Source: CBDUQN01 sp965369375
GTDB taxonomy: Bacteria > Krumholzibacteriota > Krumholzibacteriia > Krumholzibacteriales > Krumholzibacteriaceae
Assembly (NCBI GenBank): GCA_965369375.1
Contig: CBDUQN010000090.1
Location: 1 to 12,752, forward strand
Direction: 5' to 3'
Length of the DNA: 12,752 bases
Positions 8,501 to 12,752 of this stretch are shown in pieces. A program made the translations under genes and the position numbers. The notes under the pieces were generated by a model, which was given only the letters and a program-made list of their open reading frames with translations, did no database searches and had not been told where the DNA came from. The stretch's first letter is position 1. Every line of letters starts with the position of its first letter.

Positions 8501-8650
8501 CAGTGTCGCCCTGACTGAATCGAGCACATCCAGCGCTCCGGCGGCCCTCCCACACGAGGCGGCACCCAGATATACGATTGCGTCCGTGCCGGCATGCAAC
8601 ACGTCCCACTTCTTCCGGGCCTTTGATCTTATTTCCTGAAAACTATTCAT
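5528..8650 (-). CDS. NuoF/HydB-GltD fusion: NADH-binding flavoprotein joined to an NADPH-type FAD oxidoreductase
   Basis: At 1040 residues this is about the length of HydB/NuoF plus GltD. A thioredoxin-like N-terminus (Cys33, 64, 68) leads into the NuoF core: RGRGGAGFP (188-196) and NADEGDPGAF (217-226) for FMN/NADH, EGAGAFVCGEETAL (300-313), and a [4Fe-4S] motif ESCGKCSPC (474-482) with Cys522. The HydB-type motif C-x4-C at 552/557 marks the junction. A GltD domain follows: Cys565/569 and Cys604/608/612/616, FAD motif VIGAGPSGL (660-668), NADPH motif VIGGGNTAVD (791-800) with 'YRRTR', GGD (937-939), and terminal Cys1030/1033. HydB normally has two ferredoxin clusters where GltD now sits. The NuoF half should exchange electrons with NADH, and the GltD half with NADPH or another carrier. 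ATG overlaps the nuoE stop by 8 nt. The GltD half is paralogous to the separate NfnB protein in the same operon. Confidence 0.93.
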   Translation of the reverse strand: MNSFQEIRSKARKKWDVLHAGTDAIVYLGAASCGRAAGALDVLDSVRATLKKNSLRAKILEVGCIGPCYLEPLMDVEMPGGPRISYANVTPEIAEKVIEFSLKKGDPLSEHAVGYLGEGDWELPDGIPRFFELPMLKPQVRVVLRNCGFIDPEDIDQYIANDGYTGLMNALEMDSEGVIAEVREAELRGRGGAGFPTYRKWEICRNAPGGIKYMICNADEGDPGAFMNRSLIEGDPHAVLEGLLIAAYAIGASQGYIYIRAEYPLAIARLKNAIAQMREYGLLGGNIQQSGFDFDITIKEGAGAFVCGEETALIGSIEGKRGMPKSRPPFPAVSGLHGKPTIINNVETLGTIPNIMRNGSAWYSQFGVEGNRGTKTFSLVGKVRRTGLIEVPLGMKLRDIIFEIGGGTDRPFKAVQTGGPSGGCLSAEHLDTSLEYESLAAAGSIMGSGGLIVMDEDTCMVDLARYFMNFCAEESCGKCSPCRIGTGQMLDILDRVCEGGGRDGDIALLERLGNGVKATSLCGLGQTAPNPLLSTIKQFRKEFEEHVLHKRCAAGVCQDLFLSPCQNTCPIGMDVPGYISMIKEGRYEDAVRIGRETNPFLSICGRVCDHPCMVKCRRNELDEPVAIRMLKRFIGDYARGEKLEPQIWVSSERYEEKVAVIGAGPSGLGCAYFLARLGYPVTVFEKLPVAGGMLAVGIPEFRLPKEVLEEEIRLIRNLGVEIRTGTTVGRDVKVGELLDEGYAAIYAAVGMYGDREMGIPGEEAGQVIQGVGFLTHVNLGKKVQIGRRVAVIGGGNTAVDAARTALRLGSEKVTIIYRRTRVEMPAFEEEIEEAEEEGIELVFLAAPTRIILDEKDQVTGIECIMMELGAYDNRGRRSPVPIEGSEFTVEVDTVIPAIGEFADVRDLFWDIDVRTKKDGTISIDDDGRTNIPCIFAGGDVAIGAATVIKAVAAGERAAVSIDRYLRKDPDRQYPWRVRSSSPVPIDPTQDPVEYPMVHSESLPPLERRTSFTEVQEGLTPEMAIHEAERCLRCDYREEGE

Positions 8651-9095
8651 ACCGAGCGAGGGTTTTTTTCATGCGAATCGTCGTCATGCGGCTGTAGACG
8701 TCGTCGTTGATCCGTACAACCGGGGCCAGTGCGCAGCAGCCCAAACACGCCACCCGCTCGAAATCGAACCGCATGTCCTCCGTCGTCTCTCCCGGGCGGA
8801 TGCCGAGCTCTTTCTCCACCGCCGCATGCAGCGATCTTCCTCCGCGAACATGGCAGGCGGTGCCCTGACATACCTTGATCGAGTTTCTACCCGGCTCCGT
8901 GAACCTGAACTGTGCATAGAACGAAGCGACACCGTATATTAAATTTTCAGAGAGTTTGAGGAACCGCGAGATATGAGCGACCGATTCCTCGGAGATATAC
9001 CCGAATGTCTCCTGAACCTTTTGGAGTATCGGAATGAGATCTCCCTCCTCGCCACGGTATCCGGAGAAGATCCGCTTGAATTCCTTTTCAGCCAA
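8643..9095 (-). CDS. nuoE: NuoE/HydC-like [2Fe-2S] thioredoxin-fold subunit
   Basis: This 150-residue protein is a standard-length NuoE/HydC/StnA homologue. The thioredoxin-like [2Fe-2S] domain carries Cys76-x4-Cys81 and Cys117-x3-Cys121 in the family contexts 'VCQGTAC' and 'ACLGCC'. A helical N-terminal part includes the conserved 'ETFGYI' (29-34) and 'YGVASFY' (54-60). It should sit against the FMN site of the NuoF half encoded directly downstream and relay or store single electrons; in HydBC and StnAB this pair forms the bifurcating core. The start appears to be TTG at 9095, with GAGGA six to seven bases upstream; the nearby ATG is in another frame and meets a stop at once. It lies 37 bases after the preceding gene, and its stop overlaps the next ATG (ATGAATAG). 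Confidence 0.94.
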   Translation of the reverse strand: MAEKEFKRIFSGYRGEEGDLIPILQKVQETFGYISEESVAHISRFLKLSENLIYGVASFYAQFRFTEPGRNSIKVCQGTACHVRGGRSLHAAVEKELGIRPGETTEDMRFDFERVACLGCCALAPVVRINDDVYSRMTTIRMKKTLARYE

Positions 9096-9132
9096 AGCTC
9101 ATTCCTCGATCCGTCAACATGATCTCACGGGA

Positions 9133-10413
9133 TTACTCTTCCTCCTCGACTTCCCCTCCCTTTTGCGCCAGAAATATGCAGTCGGTAAGTTCCACCTCGC
9201 CCCTGACAAAATCTTCCGCGAAATCGAGACAGGTCGGCGAGCCGCAGCACCCGCAATCGATTTTCCGGAGATTCTGGAATACGCGCTCCCGTTCCTTCAT
9301 GCGTTTGATCGACGTCTCGAGATCCGTGTCGAAGAACTGTATCGGGCGGGGCAGTACCTGCTTCTCGAGATAAAAATATCCATTTTCGAGCTTACGGACA
9401 ATATCCTCGCTGTCGACCGGGCTTTTTATCTCGTATCTCCTCTTTTGCTTCAGGTAGTTCGCCCGTGCCACGTAGGGATTTTCCACCGTGAAGGGACCGC
9501 CGAGGCATCCGAGCATGCACACGAGCGCCTCGACGAAATCTACGTTTCGGAGTCGTGAATTCTCGATGTCGTCGAAGGTCTTCATAACGTGGGGAAGGCC
9601 GGAGACTGCAAGCCAGTTTTCCGTTTCCGCCGCCTGTGTGATGCTCCCGAGCGACGCCCACCCGAAGTTGAAATTGAAATCGTCCGGCACCTGAGATTCG
9701 TCGAAATCCCCTTCGGCCTCTGCAACGTAAGGAAACATAACCGAAAACATATCCTTGATCGAAACCACGCCGTCAAACCATGATTTCGTTCTCTCGGCCG
9801 GCTGCTTTATCGAAACGACCATCGCCGGACAAGGGACGATGTGAAAAATTCCGATCTCCTCCGGCTTTAGATTCAGCTTGGCTGGCAAGCTGCTCCGAAT
9901 TTCCTTGGCGGTGAGCTCGCGCGGCACATGCAGGGGTGCTATGAGCTCCACCAGATCGGGATATCTCACCTGGATCAGTCTGACTAGAGAAGGACAGTGG
10001 GAAGAGATCAGGGGGCGTCTCCCGGGATTCGACTTCAGGTATTTGATAAGCGCCTTCGTCAAGGCGGCGGAAGATGCACCGATGTCGACGACCAGATCGA
10101 ATCCGAGCTTCCGGAACGCCTGATGAATGATATAGGGATGAATTCTCGATTCGAACTGCGTATAGAACACCGGTGAGGGCACCGCTACATTGTATCGGAA
10201 GCGGGAGATATTGGGAATCGGATCGGCCTTCGATTCGATCGCCCCGTGGGGACATACCGAAATGCACGTGCCACAGTCGACGCACAGCTCTTCGGATATG
10301 CTCGCCTTGCCTCCCCTGACCCGGATTGCATGCGTGGGACAGCTGCGCATGCATGCCATCTTCCCGTTGCATTTTTCAGGAACGATAATGTGCGCATGAT
10401 AGAATTTATCCAA
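9133..10413 (-). CDS. HfsB/HydS-like protein: ferredoxin, [FeFe]-hydrogenase-like and C-terminal Fe-S domains
   Basis: This 426-residue protein has three parts. A two-cluster ferredoxin domain (1-60) has an intact second cluster (Cys44/47/50/54) and a first one with Lys18 in place of one cysteine (Cys15, 21, 25 kept). The middle (about 75-320) resembles the [FeFe]-hydrogenase large-subunit domain: 'SSHCPSL' (Cys140), 'VPCPAM' (Cys195) and 'CMLGC' (Cys299/303) match the three H-cluster loops. The C-terminus has C-x2-C-x4-C-x16-C (Cys387, 390, 395, 412), the PF04060-type Fe-S motif. No PAS domain is present. The second-shell residues of active hydrogenases are changed, so a sensory or electron-transfer role is more likely than H2 catalysis. 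The start is TTG at 10413, as no ATG precedes the ferredoxin motif; GAGGAGG lies about ten bases upstream. It sits between the regulatory genes and nuoE, as in some clostridial hydrogenase operons. Confidence 0.85.
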   Translation of the reverse strand: MDKFYHAHIIVPEKCNGKMACMRSCPTHAIRVRGGKASISEELCVDCGTCISVCPHGAIESKADPIPNISRFRYNVAVPSPVFYTQFESRIHPYIIHQAFRKLGFDLVVDIGASSAALTKALIKYLKSNPGRRPLISSHCPSLVRLIQVRYPDLVELIAPLHVPRELTAKEIRSSLPAKLNLKPEEIGIFHIVPCPAMVVSIKQPAERTKSWFDGVVSIKDMFSVMFPYVAEAEGDFDESQVPDDFNFNFGWASLGSITQAAETENWLAVSGLPHVMKTFDDIENSRLRNVDFVEALVCMLGCLGGPFTVENPYVARANYLKQKRRYEIKSPVDSEDIVRKLENGYFYLEKQVLPRPIQFFDTDLETSIKRMKERERVFQNLRKIDCGCCGSPTCLDFAEDFVRGEVELTDCIFLAQKGGEVEEEE

Positions 10414-10453
10414 TTCCCGATTGCCTCCTCGCGGTGATCCTACCGGCCACCCA

Positions 10454-11251
10454 TCACACCAGGAATTTCATCTGCACCTTTGTTCCCTTTCCCACCACGC
10501 TGCTCACCTTCAGCTCATCCGTGTTCTTCTTGATATTGGGAAGTCCCATACCCGATCCGAAGCCCATGGCCATCATTTCCTCAGTCGCCGTCGTAAATCC
10601 TTGCTGCATAGCTTTCTCTACATCAGGGATTCCCTTCCCCTCGTCATCGATCACCACTTTGATTGCTCTCGGCGTTACGGTCAAGCCGACATTTGCACGC
10701 TTCGCGTGCATGACAACATTCATTTCGCCTTCATAGGTTGATATAGCGACCCTGCGCACCAACTTGGGATCGAGACCGATTTTCTTTAAAAGCGATTTCA
10801 CCTTCGTGGACACCATCCCGGCATTCGTAAAGTCGTTCCCCTCGATAGAGAACTCGCGAAGGAGCAGCAGCTCGTCACGCTTATGGACGCCGCGCGGTGT
10901 ATCCGGTTCTATTACGCCGTTCTTCCTGATCGAGTCCAGCAGAATGCATGCATCGAACATATCGTGATCGGTGGTCAACAGGATCATGTTGTTCTCCCTA
11001 GCGAATTGCTCCGCGCCATCCTTCGGTTTCTTCCCCCGGATAAAGACAACCCCTTTGAATTCTGCCATATGAGCTGAAATTACAGCCTGCCGTGTTGCCA
11101 GGCCTGTCAGCAAGATGGAATACGCTTTTCCGAATGCTAGGACATCACTCATGAGATCAGACGCATACACGTGCTCGACGGTCTCACCGAGATTATTTTC
11201 ACCCTCGATAACCGCCGCGCCGAGCGCTTCCTTTATCAATCTTATTTCCAT
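10454..11251 (-). CDS. DRTGG-type domain fused to an RsbW-like GHKL ATPase/kinase domain
   Basis: The 265-residue protein has two domains. The N-terminal part (about 1-115) resembles DRTGG-type domains and shares 'VYASDLMSDVLA' with 'VFVSDMVSDVMA' of the gene just upstream. The C-terminal part (about 130-265) is a compact GHKL ATPase domain like anti-sigma-factor serine kinases (RsbW/SpoIIAB). It has an N-box 'EGEMNVVMHA' (E-x3-N type), a G1 box 'DDEGKGI', and a glycine-rich 'GFGSGMGLPNI' lid, but no histidine-kinase dimerisation helix with an H-box. It could phosphorylate a partner protein or act as an ATP-dependent switch; the partner is not evident here. Related proteins occur beside [FeFe]-hydrogenase genes in anaerobes, so a role in control or assembly of the redox complex is inferred. 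The ATG at 11251 has a weak AAGG about eight bases upstream. Confidence 0.85.
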   Translation of the reverse strand: MEIRLIKEALGAAVIEGENNLGETVEHVYASDLMSDVLAFGKAYSILLTGLATRQAVISAHMAEFKGVVFIRGKKPKDGAEQFARENNMILLTTDHDMFDACILLDSIRKNGVIEPDTPRGVHKRDELLLLREFSIEGNDFTNAGMVSTKVKSLLKKIGLDPKLVRRVAISTYEGEMNVVMHAKRANVGLTVTPRAIKVVIDDEGKGIPDVEKAMQQGFTTATEEMMAMGFGSGMGLPNIKKNTDELKVSSVVGKGTKVQMKFLV

Positions 11252-11292
11252 AGCAAATACCTTGAAATCGACAACTGAATGACTCTCAAAGG

Positions 11293-11310
11293 ATCTTCGA
11301 GAATCGAGAT
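11293..11310 (-). other. Small imperfect hairpin in the 100-base gap between the two DRTGG-type genes
   Basis: The minus strand reads ATCTCGA-TTC-TCGAAGAT, a seven-pair stem with one bulged A and a three-base loop. No T-run follows, so it is not a standard terminator. It could be an mRNA processing or stability element; it may also be chance. Confidence 0.25.
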
Positions 11311-11351
11311 GCAGCGACAGCGCCTGTTTGATATGAGATGCCGTTTACTTT

Positions 11352-11687
11352 TTACTTTCCACCAAATCCCAGCTCATAAAGCTTTCCCACCAACTCGAAA
11401 GTAGGCAGCTCGCTCGAGAGAACCGCGATGCTGTACTTGCTCGCCAGCTCCACTGTTTCCTCTGGAACCTCTTTCCCGCTTGTGATGACGATAGCGGAGA
11501 CATCCACGAGATTTGCTGCGGGAACGATGCTCTTGTGAGTTTGGATCGTCAGCCAGACATTCCCGGACGTAACGCCGGCCATCACATCGCTGACCATATC
11601 TGAAACGAAAACGCCTTTCGCCTCACGGTCTTCGAACGTGCTCAGGGCCTTGAGTCCGGCACTTTCGATAAGCTCTTTTATTGTCAT
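11352..11687 (-). CDS. Stand-alone DRTGG-type domain protein
   Basis: The predicted protein is 111 residues, starting 'MTIKELIESAGLKAL'. It consists of a single domain resembling DRTGG domains (known as N-terminal parts of some regulators and phosphotransacetylases, of unclear ligand). The closest similarity in the window is to the N-terminal domain of the next gene, in particular the V-(F/Y)-(V/A)-S-D-(M/L)-(V/M)-S-D-V block near residue 30, so the two look like a tandem duplication. The frame continues upstream to a GTG at 11705, but that would place the perfect AAGGAGG (11694-11700) inside the coding region. ATG at 11687 lies six bases after it and is clearly the better start. No metal-binding or catalytic motif is visible. 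Its place in the operon and the usual company of this family suggest a sensory or regulatory function tied to the redox genes. Confidence 0.85.
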   Translation of the reverse strand: MTIKELIESAGLKALSTFEDREAKGVFVSDMVSDVMAGVTSGNVWLTIQTHKSIVPAANLVDVSAIVITSGKEVPEETVELASKYSIAVLSSELPTFELVGKLYELGFGGK

Positions 11688-11692
11688 GAAAT

Positions 11693-11700
11693 CCCTCCTT
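11693..11700 (-). promoter_or_regulatory. Strong ribosome binding site deciding the start of the DRTGG-type gene
   Basis: The minus strand reads AAGGAGGG followed by ATTTC and then ATG at 11687. This near-perfect anti-16S match excludes the upstream in-frame GTG at 11705 as the start. It is the best Shine-Dalgarno sequence seen in the operon. Confidence 0.85.
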
Positions 11701-11731
11701 GGCACTCAGGTGGAATGAAAGCTCATAAGCG

Positions 11732-12283
11732 TTAAAACAGGGGTTTTCTCTCTTCTGGCGGTTCCTGGGACAACATTCCTACGTCGTGGATAAACTCTCC
11801 CCTGCAGCACGTGAGATCTTTGATTAGATTAAATGATAGCAATTTGATTTTCGAGCGGGTCGTATCCCTTCGCTGGTTGAAATAGTCGGTGAGGATATCC
11901 AGTTTTTCGGTTGAAATCGGATTCTCCTTTGCCTCCGGGAGGTGCCCGAATGCCAAAAATATCCAGGTCCTCTCCTTCGCATACTTCTTCTGTAATTCGG
12001 CTACTTCGCACTCGGGCATGCAATCGGTGCAGTAGAGGAGTCCCATAAGGTCTCTGAATTCTATGACGTATTTGCACGCAGTGCACTTGAGATCGAATCG
12101 GAAAGATTGGGCGTTCTCCACCGAGTTCCAGAAATGGGGGGCTTCGCGATACTCCTCGCCGAGATGCGGGGATTGCTCTAATGTGAAGTAAGTACGGATA
12201 TTGCTGCAGTGGAAACACTTTTCGAACGATACGAATCCGAATTCGGTATTCGTCATCTCCCATTGGTGCTTGCAATCAGGCAT
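11732..12283 (-). CDS. Unrecognised cysteine-rich (zinc-ribbon-like) protein, first gene of the operon
   Basis: The 183-residue product is not a family I can name. It has two probable metal-binding knuckle pairs: Cys4/His6 with Cys23-x2-Cys26, and Cys67-x2-Cys70 with Cys85-x2-Cys88 (plus Cys92). A 'CC' dipeptide occurs later, at about residue 160. The spacing of paired knuckles suggests one or two zinc ribbons; an Fe-S site is possible but less typical. The C-terminal half is acidic and basic without further motifs, and there is no signal peptide or membrane segment, so it should be cytoplasmic. ATG at 12283 is preceded by AGGGAG with about nine bases spacing. It is the promoter-proximal gene, 44 bases ahead of the DRTGG-type gene, so it is probably co-transcribed with the redox genes and may be an assembly or regulatory factor; that role is inferred from position only. 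Confidence 0.8.
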   Translation of the reverse strand: MPDCKHQWEMTNTEFGFVSFEKCFHCSNIRTYFTLEQSPHLGEEYREAPHFWNSVENAQSFRFDLKCTACKYVIEFRDLMGLLYCTDCMPECEVAELQKKYAKERTWIFLAFGHLPEAKENPISTEKLDILTDYFNQRRDTTRSKIKLLSFNLIKDLTCCRGEFIHDVGMLSQEPPEERKPLF

Positions 12284-12304
12284 GTACGCATTCTCCCTGC
12301 TTTG

Positions 12305-12322
12305 AACAAATGGACCTTTGTT
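12305..12322. promoter_or_regulatory. Inverted repeat in the operon leader, just ahead of the first ribosome binding site
   Basis: AACAAA-TGGACC-TTTGTT is a six-base inverted repeat with a six-base spacer, 22-39 bases upstream of the first start codon. It could be an operator or a small mRNA hairpin near the ribosome binding site. It does not fit the Rex consensus TTGTnnAnnnnTnnACAA, since the arms are in the opposite order. Confidence 0.35.
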
Positions 12323-12374
12323 GGTTTATTGTATGGATAATCCTAATACCTAATAATCAACGCTTTTAAGAGTT

Positions 12375-12402
12375 ATTATTTGAGTAAATGCCAAGCCGTC
12401 AA
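12375..12402 (-). promoter_or_regulatory. Possible second sigma70-type promoter of the operon
   Basis: The minus strand has TTGACG (12402-12397), a 16-base spacer and AATAAT (12380-12375). Each hexamer matches the consensus at five of six positions. It lies downstream of the stronger promoter and would give a leader of about 85 bases. Confidence 0.4.
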
Positions 12403-12425
12403 TACTTTTTCTCTTACGGAGCTAT

Positions 12426-12454
12426 ATTAAATCATATGACAGCATTAATGTCAA
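12426..12454 (-). promoter_or_regulatory. Probable main sigma70-type promoter of the operon
   Basis: The minus strand reads TTGACA (12454-12449), a 17-base spacer, then TTTAAT (12431-12426). That is a perfect -35, optimal spacing and a five-of-six -10 in an AT-rich stretch, correctly placed and oriented for the first gene. Transcription would begin near 12419, leaving an untranslated leader of about 135 bases. Confidence 0.7.
12437..12453. promoter_or_regulatory. Operator-like inverted repeat inside the main promoter
   Basis: TGACA-N7-TGTCA overlaps the -35 element and fills the first part of the promoter spacer. A repressor bound here would block RNA polymerase. No matching regulator gene is in the window, and five-base arms could arise by chance. 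Confidence 0.35.
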
Positions 12455-12519
12455 ATAAATATCTTACATTAATTTACACCGTCAACTATATTGCATTATA
12501 CTTGTTTTTAGTGAAATGA

Positions 12520-12555
12520 CGAACGCGGATGAGCGGATGACCCGACCTGCGTTCG
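12520..12555. repeat. GC-rich inverted repeat in the right-hand intergenic region
   Basis: CGAACGC (12520-12526) pairs with GCGTTCG (12549-12555) across a 22-base loop. It stands out as a GC-rich island in AT-rich flanking DNA and directly precedes the repeat copy at 12608. Nothing similar precedes the left copy. Confidence 0.4.
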
Positions 12556-12607
12556 GGATTTGTGCCGATCTGAGACGCAAGCTGCATGCTCCGGGCTCTA
12601 CCCAAAA

Positions 12608-12722
12608 AGGCAGGCGCTCCCACAGGCTGACATGCCTTTGACATTTATAATTTAAGGAAAGAAATTCTATTTTGTAGCAGCCACTTACGTCCCACAGCCG
12701 ACTGATATAAATCAGTATGGAA
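12608..12722 (+). repeat. Diverged direct repeat, right copy
   Basis: This is the same-orientation partner of 743-858, sharing GACATTT (12640-12646), the GAAAGAAA region, and GCAGCCACTT followed by a conserved-position hairpin, here ACTGAT-ATAA-ATCAGT. Its left end includes an inverted repeat AAAGGCA/TGCCTTT (12606-12639) that the left copy lacks. It may continue past 12722, where similarity becomes weak. It lies upstream of the operon promoter and overlaps no gene I accept. Confidence 0.6.
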
Positions 12723-12752
12723 ATATCACCAATGAAAAACCCGGCTGCCAAG

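Noticed and set aside
9133..10413. Catalytic [FeFe]-hydrogenase HydA
   Set aside because: The four cluster cysteines are present, but the proton-relay Cys, the loop-2 Lys and the Met residues are replaced. The N-terminal domain layout is also that of HfsB/HydS-like proteins, not HydA.
12305..12322. Rex (NADH-sensing repressor) binding site in the operon leader
   Set aside because: The arms are AACAAA/TTTGTT, the wrong order for the TTGT...ACAA Rex palindrome.
12482..12751. An 89-codon minus-strand open frame at the right edge
   Set aside because: It overlaps the repeat copy and a GC-rich inverted repeat, shows no domain, and is probably open by chance within a repetitive element.

Overview
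The window holds one long minus-strand operon of nine genes (12283 down to 904) encoding a soluble, cytoplasmic, iron-sulfur and flavin-rich electron-transfer system. The 3'-truncated start of an unrelated membrane acyltransferase gene lies at the left edge. Every recognised redox protein belongs to an oxygen-sensitive anaerobic family (NuoEFG/HydBC, NfnAB, a [FeFe]-hydrogenase-like protein). This suggests a strict anaerobe, perhaps a syntrophic, sulfate-reducing or acetogenic bacterium. Desulfobacterota would fit, but that taxonomic guess is weak. The operon core is GC-rich; the left-edge gene and the flanking intergenic regions are clearly AT-richer. Two genes appear to use TTG starts.

Layout in transcription order (right to left). 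12752-12284: a non-coding leader region with a diverged repeat copy, a strong sigma70-type promoter (TTGACA-N17-TTTAAT), a second weaker promoter, and an inverted repeat near the first ribosome binding site. 12283-10454: a regulatory or accessory cassette of an unrecognised zinc-ribbon-like protein, a single DRTGG-type domain protein, and a DRTGG-type domain fused to an RsbW-like ATPase/kinase domain. 10413-9133: an HfsB/HydS-like protein with an H-cluster-like domain. 9095-3153: NuoE, a NuoF-GltD fusion, and a NuoG-like subunit whose molybdopterin site has lost the metal ligand. 3160-904: NfnA and NfnB. The last three gene junctions that overlap do so by exactly 8 nt.

Taken together the genes look like a composite pyridine-nucleotide/ferredoxin machine. 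NuoE plus the NuoF half resemble the HydBC/StnAB NADH module. The fused GltD half adds an NADPH-type flavin site, the NuoG-like subunit carries an Fe-S wire but no working formate or hydrogen site, and NfnAB supplies a second transhydrogenase. No catalytic hydrogenase or formate dehydrogenase is encoded here. The closest described analogue I know is the Sporomusa-type StnABC transhydrogenase, but there the GltD-like domain is fused to the NuoG-like subunit, whereas here it is fused to NuoF. The upstream hydrogenase-like protein and the DRTGG/kinase proteins resemble accessory genes of clostridial [FeFe]-hydrogenase operons and may sense the redox state or control this system.

A diverged direct repeat with a conserved hairpin lies on both sides of the operon (about 743-858 and 12608-12722). 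I see no tRNA, rRNA, CRISPR array, transposase or integrase.
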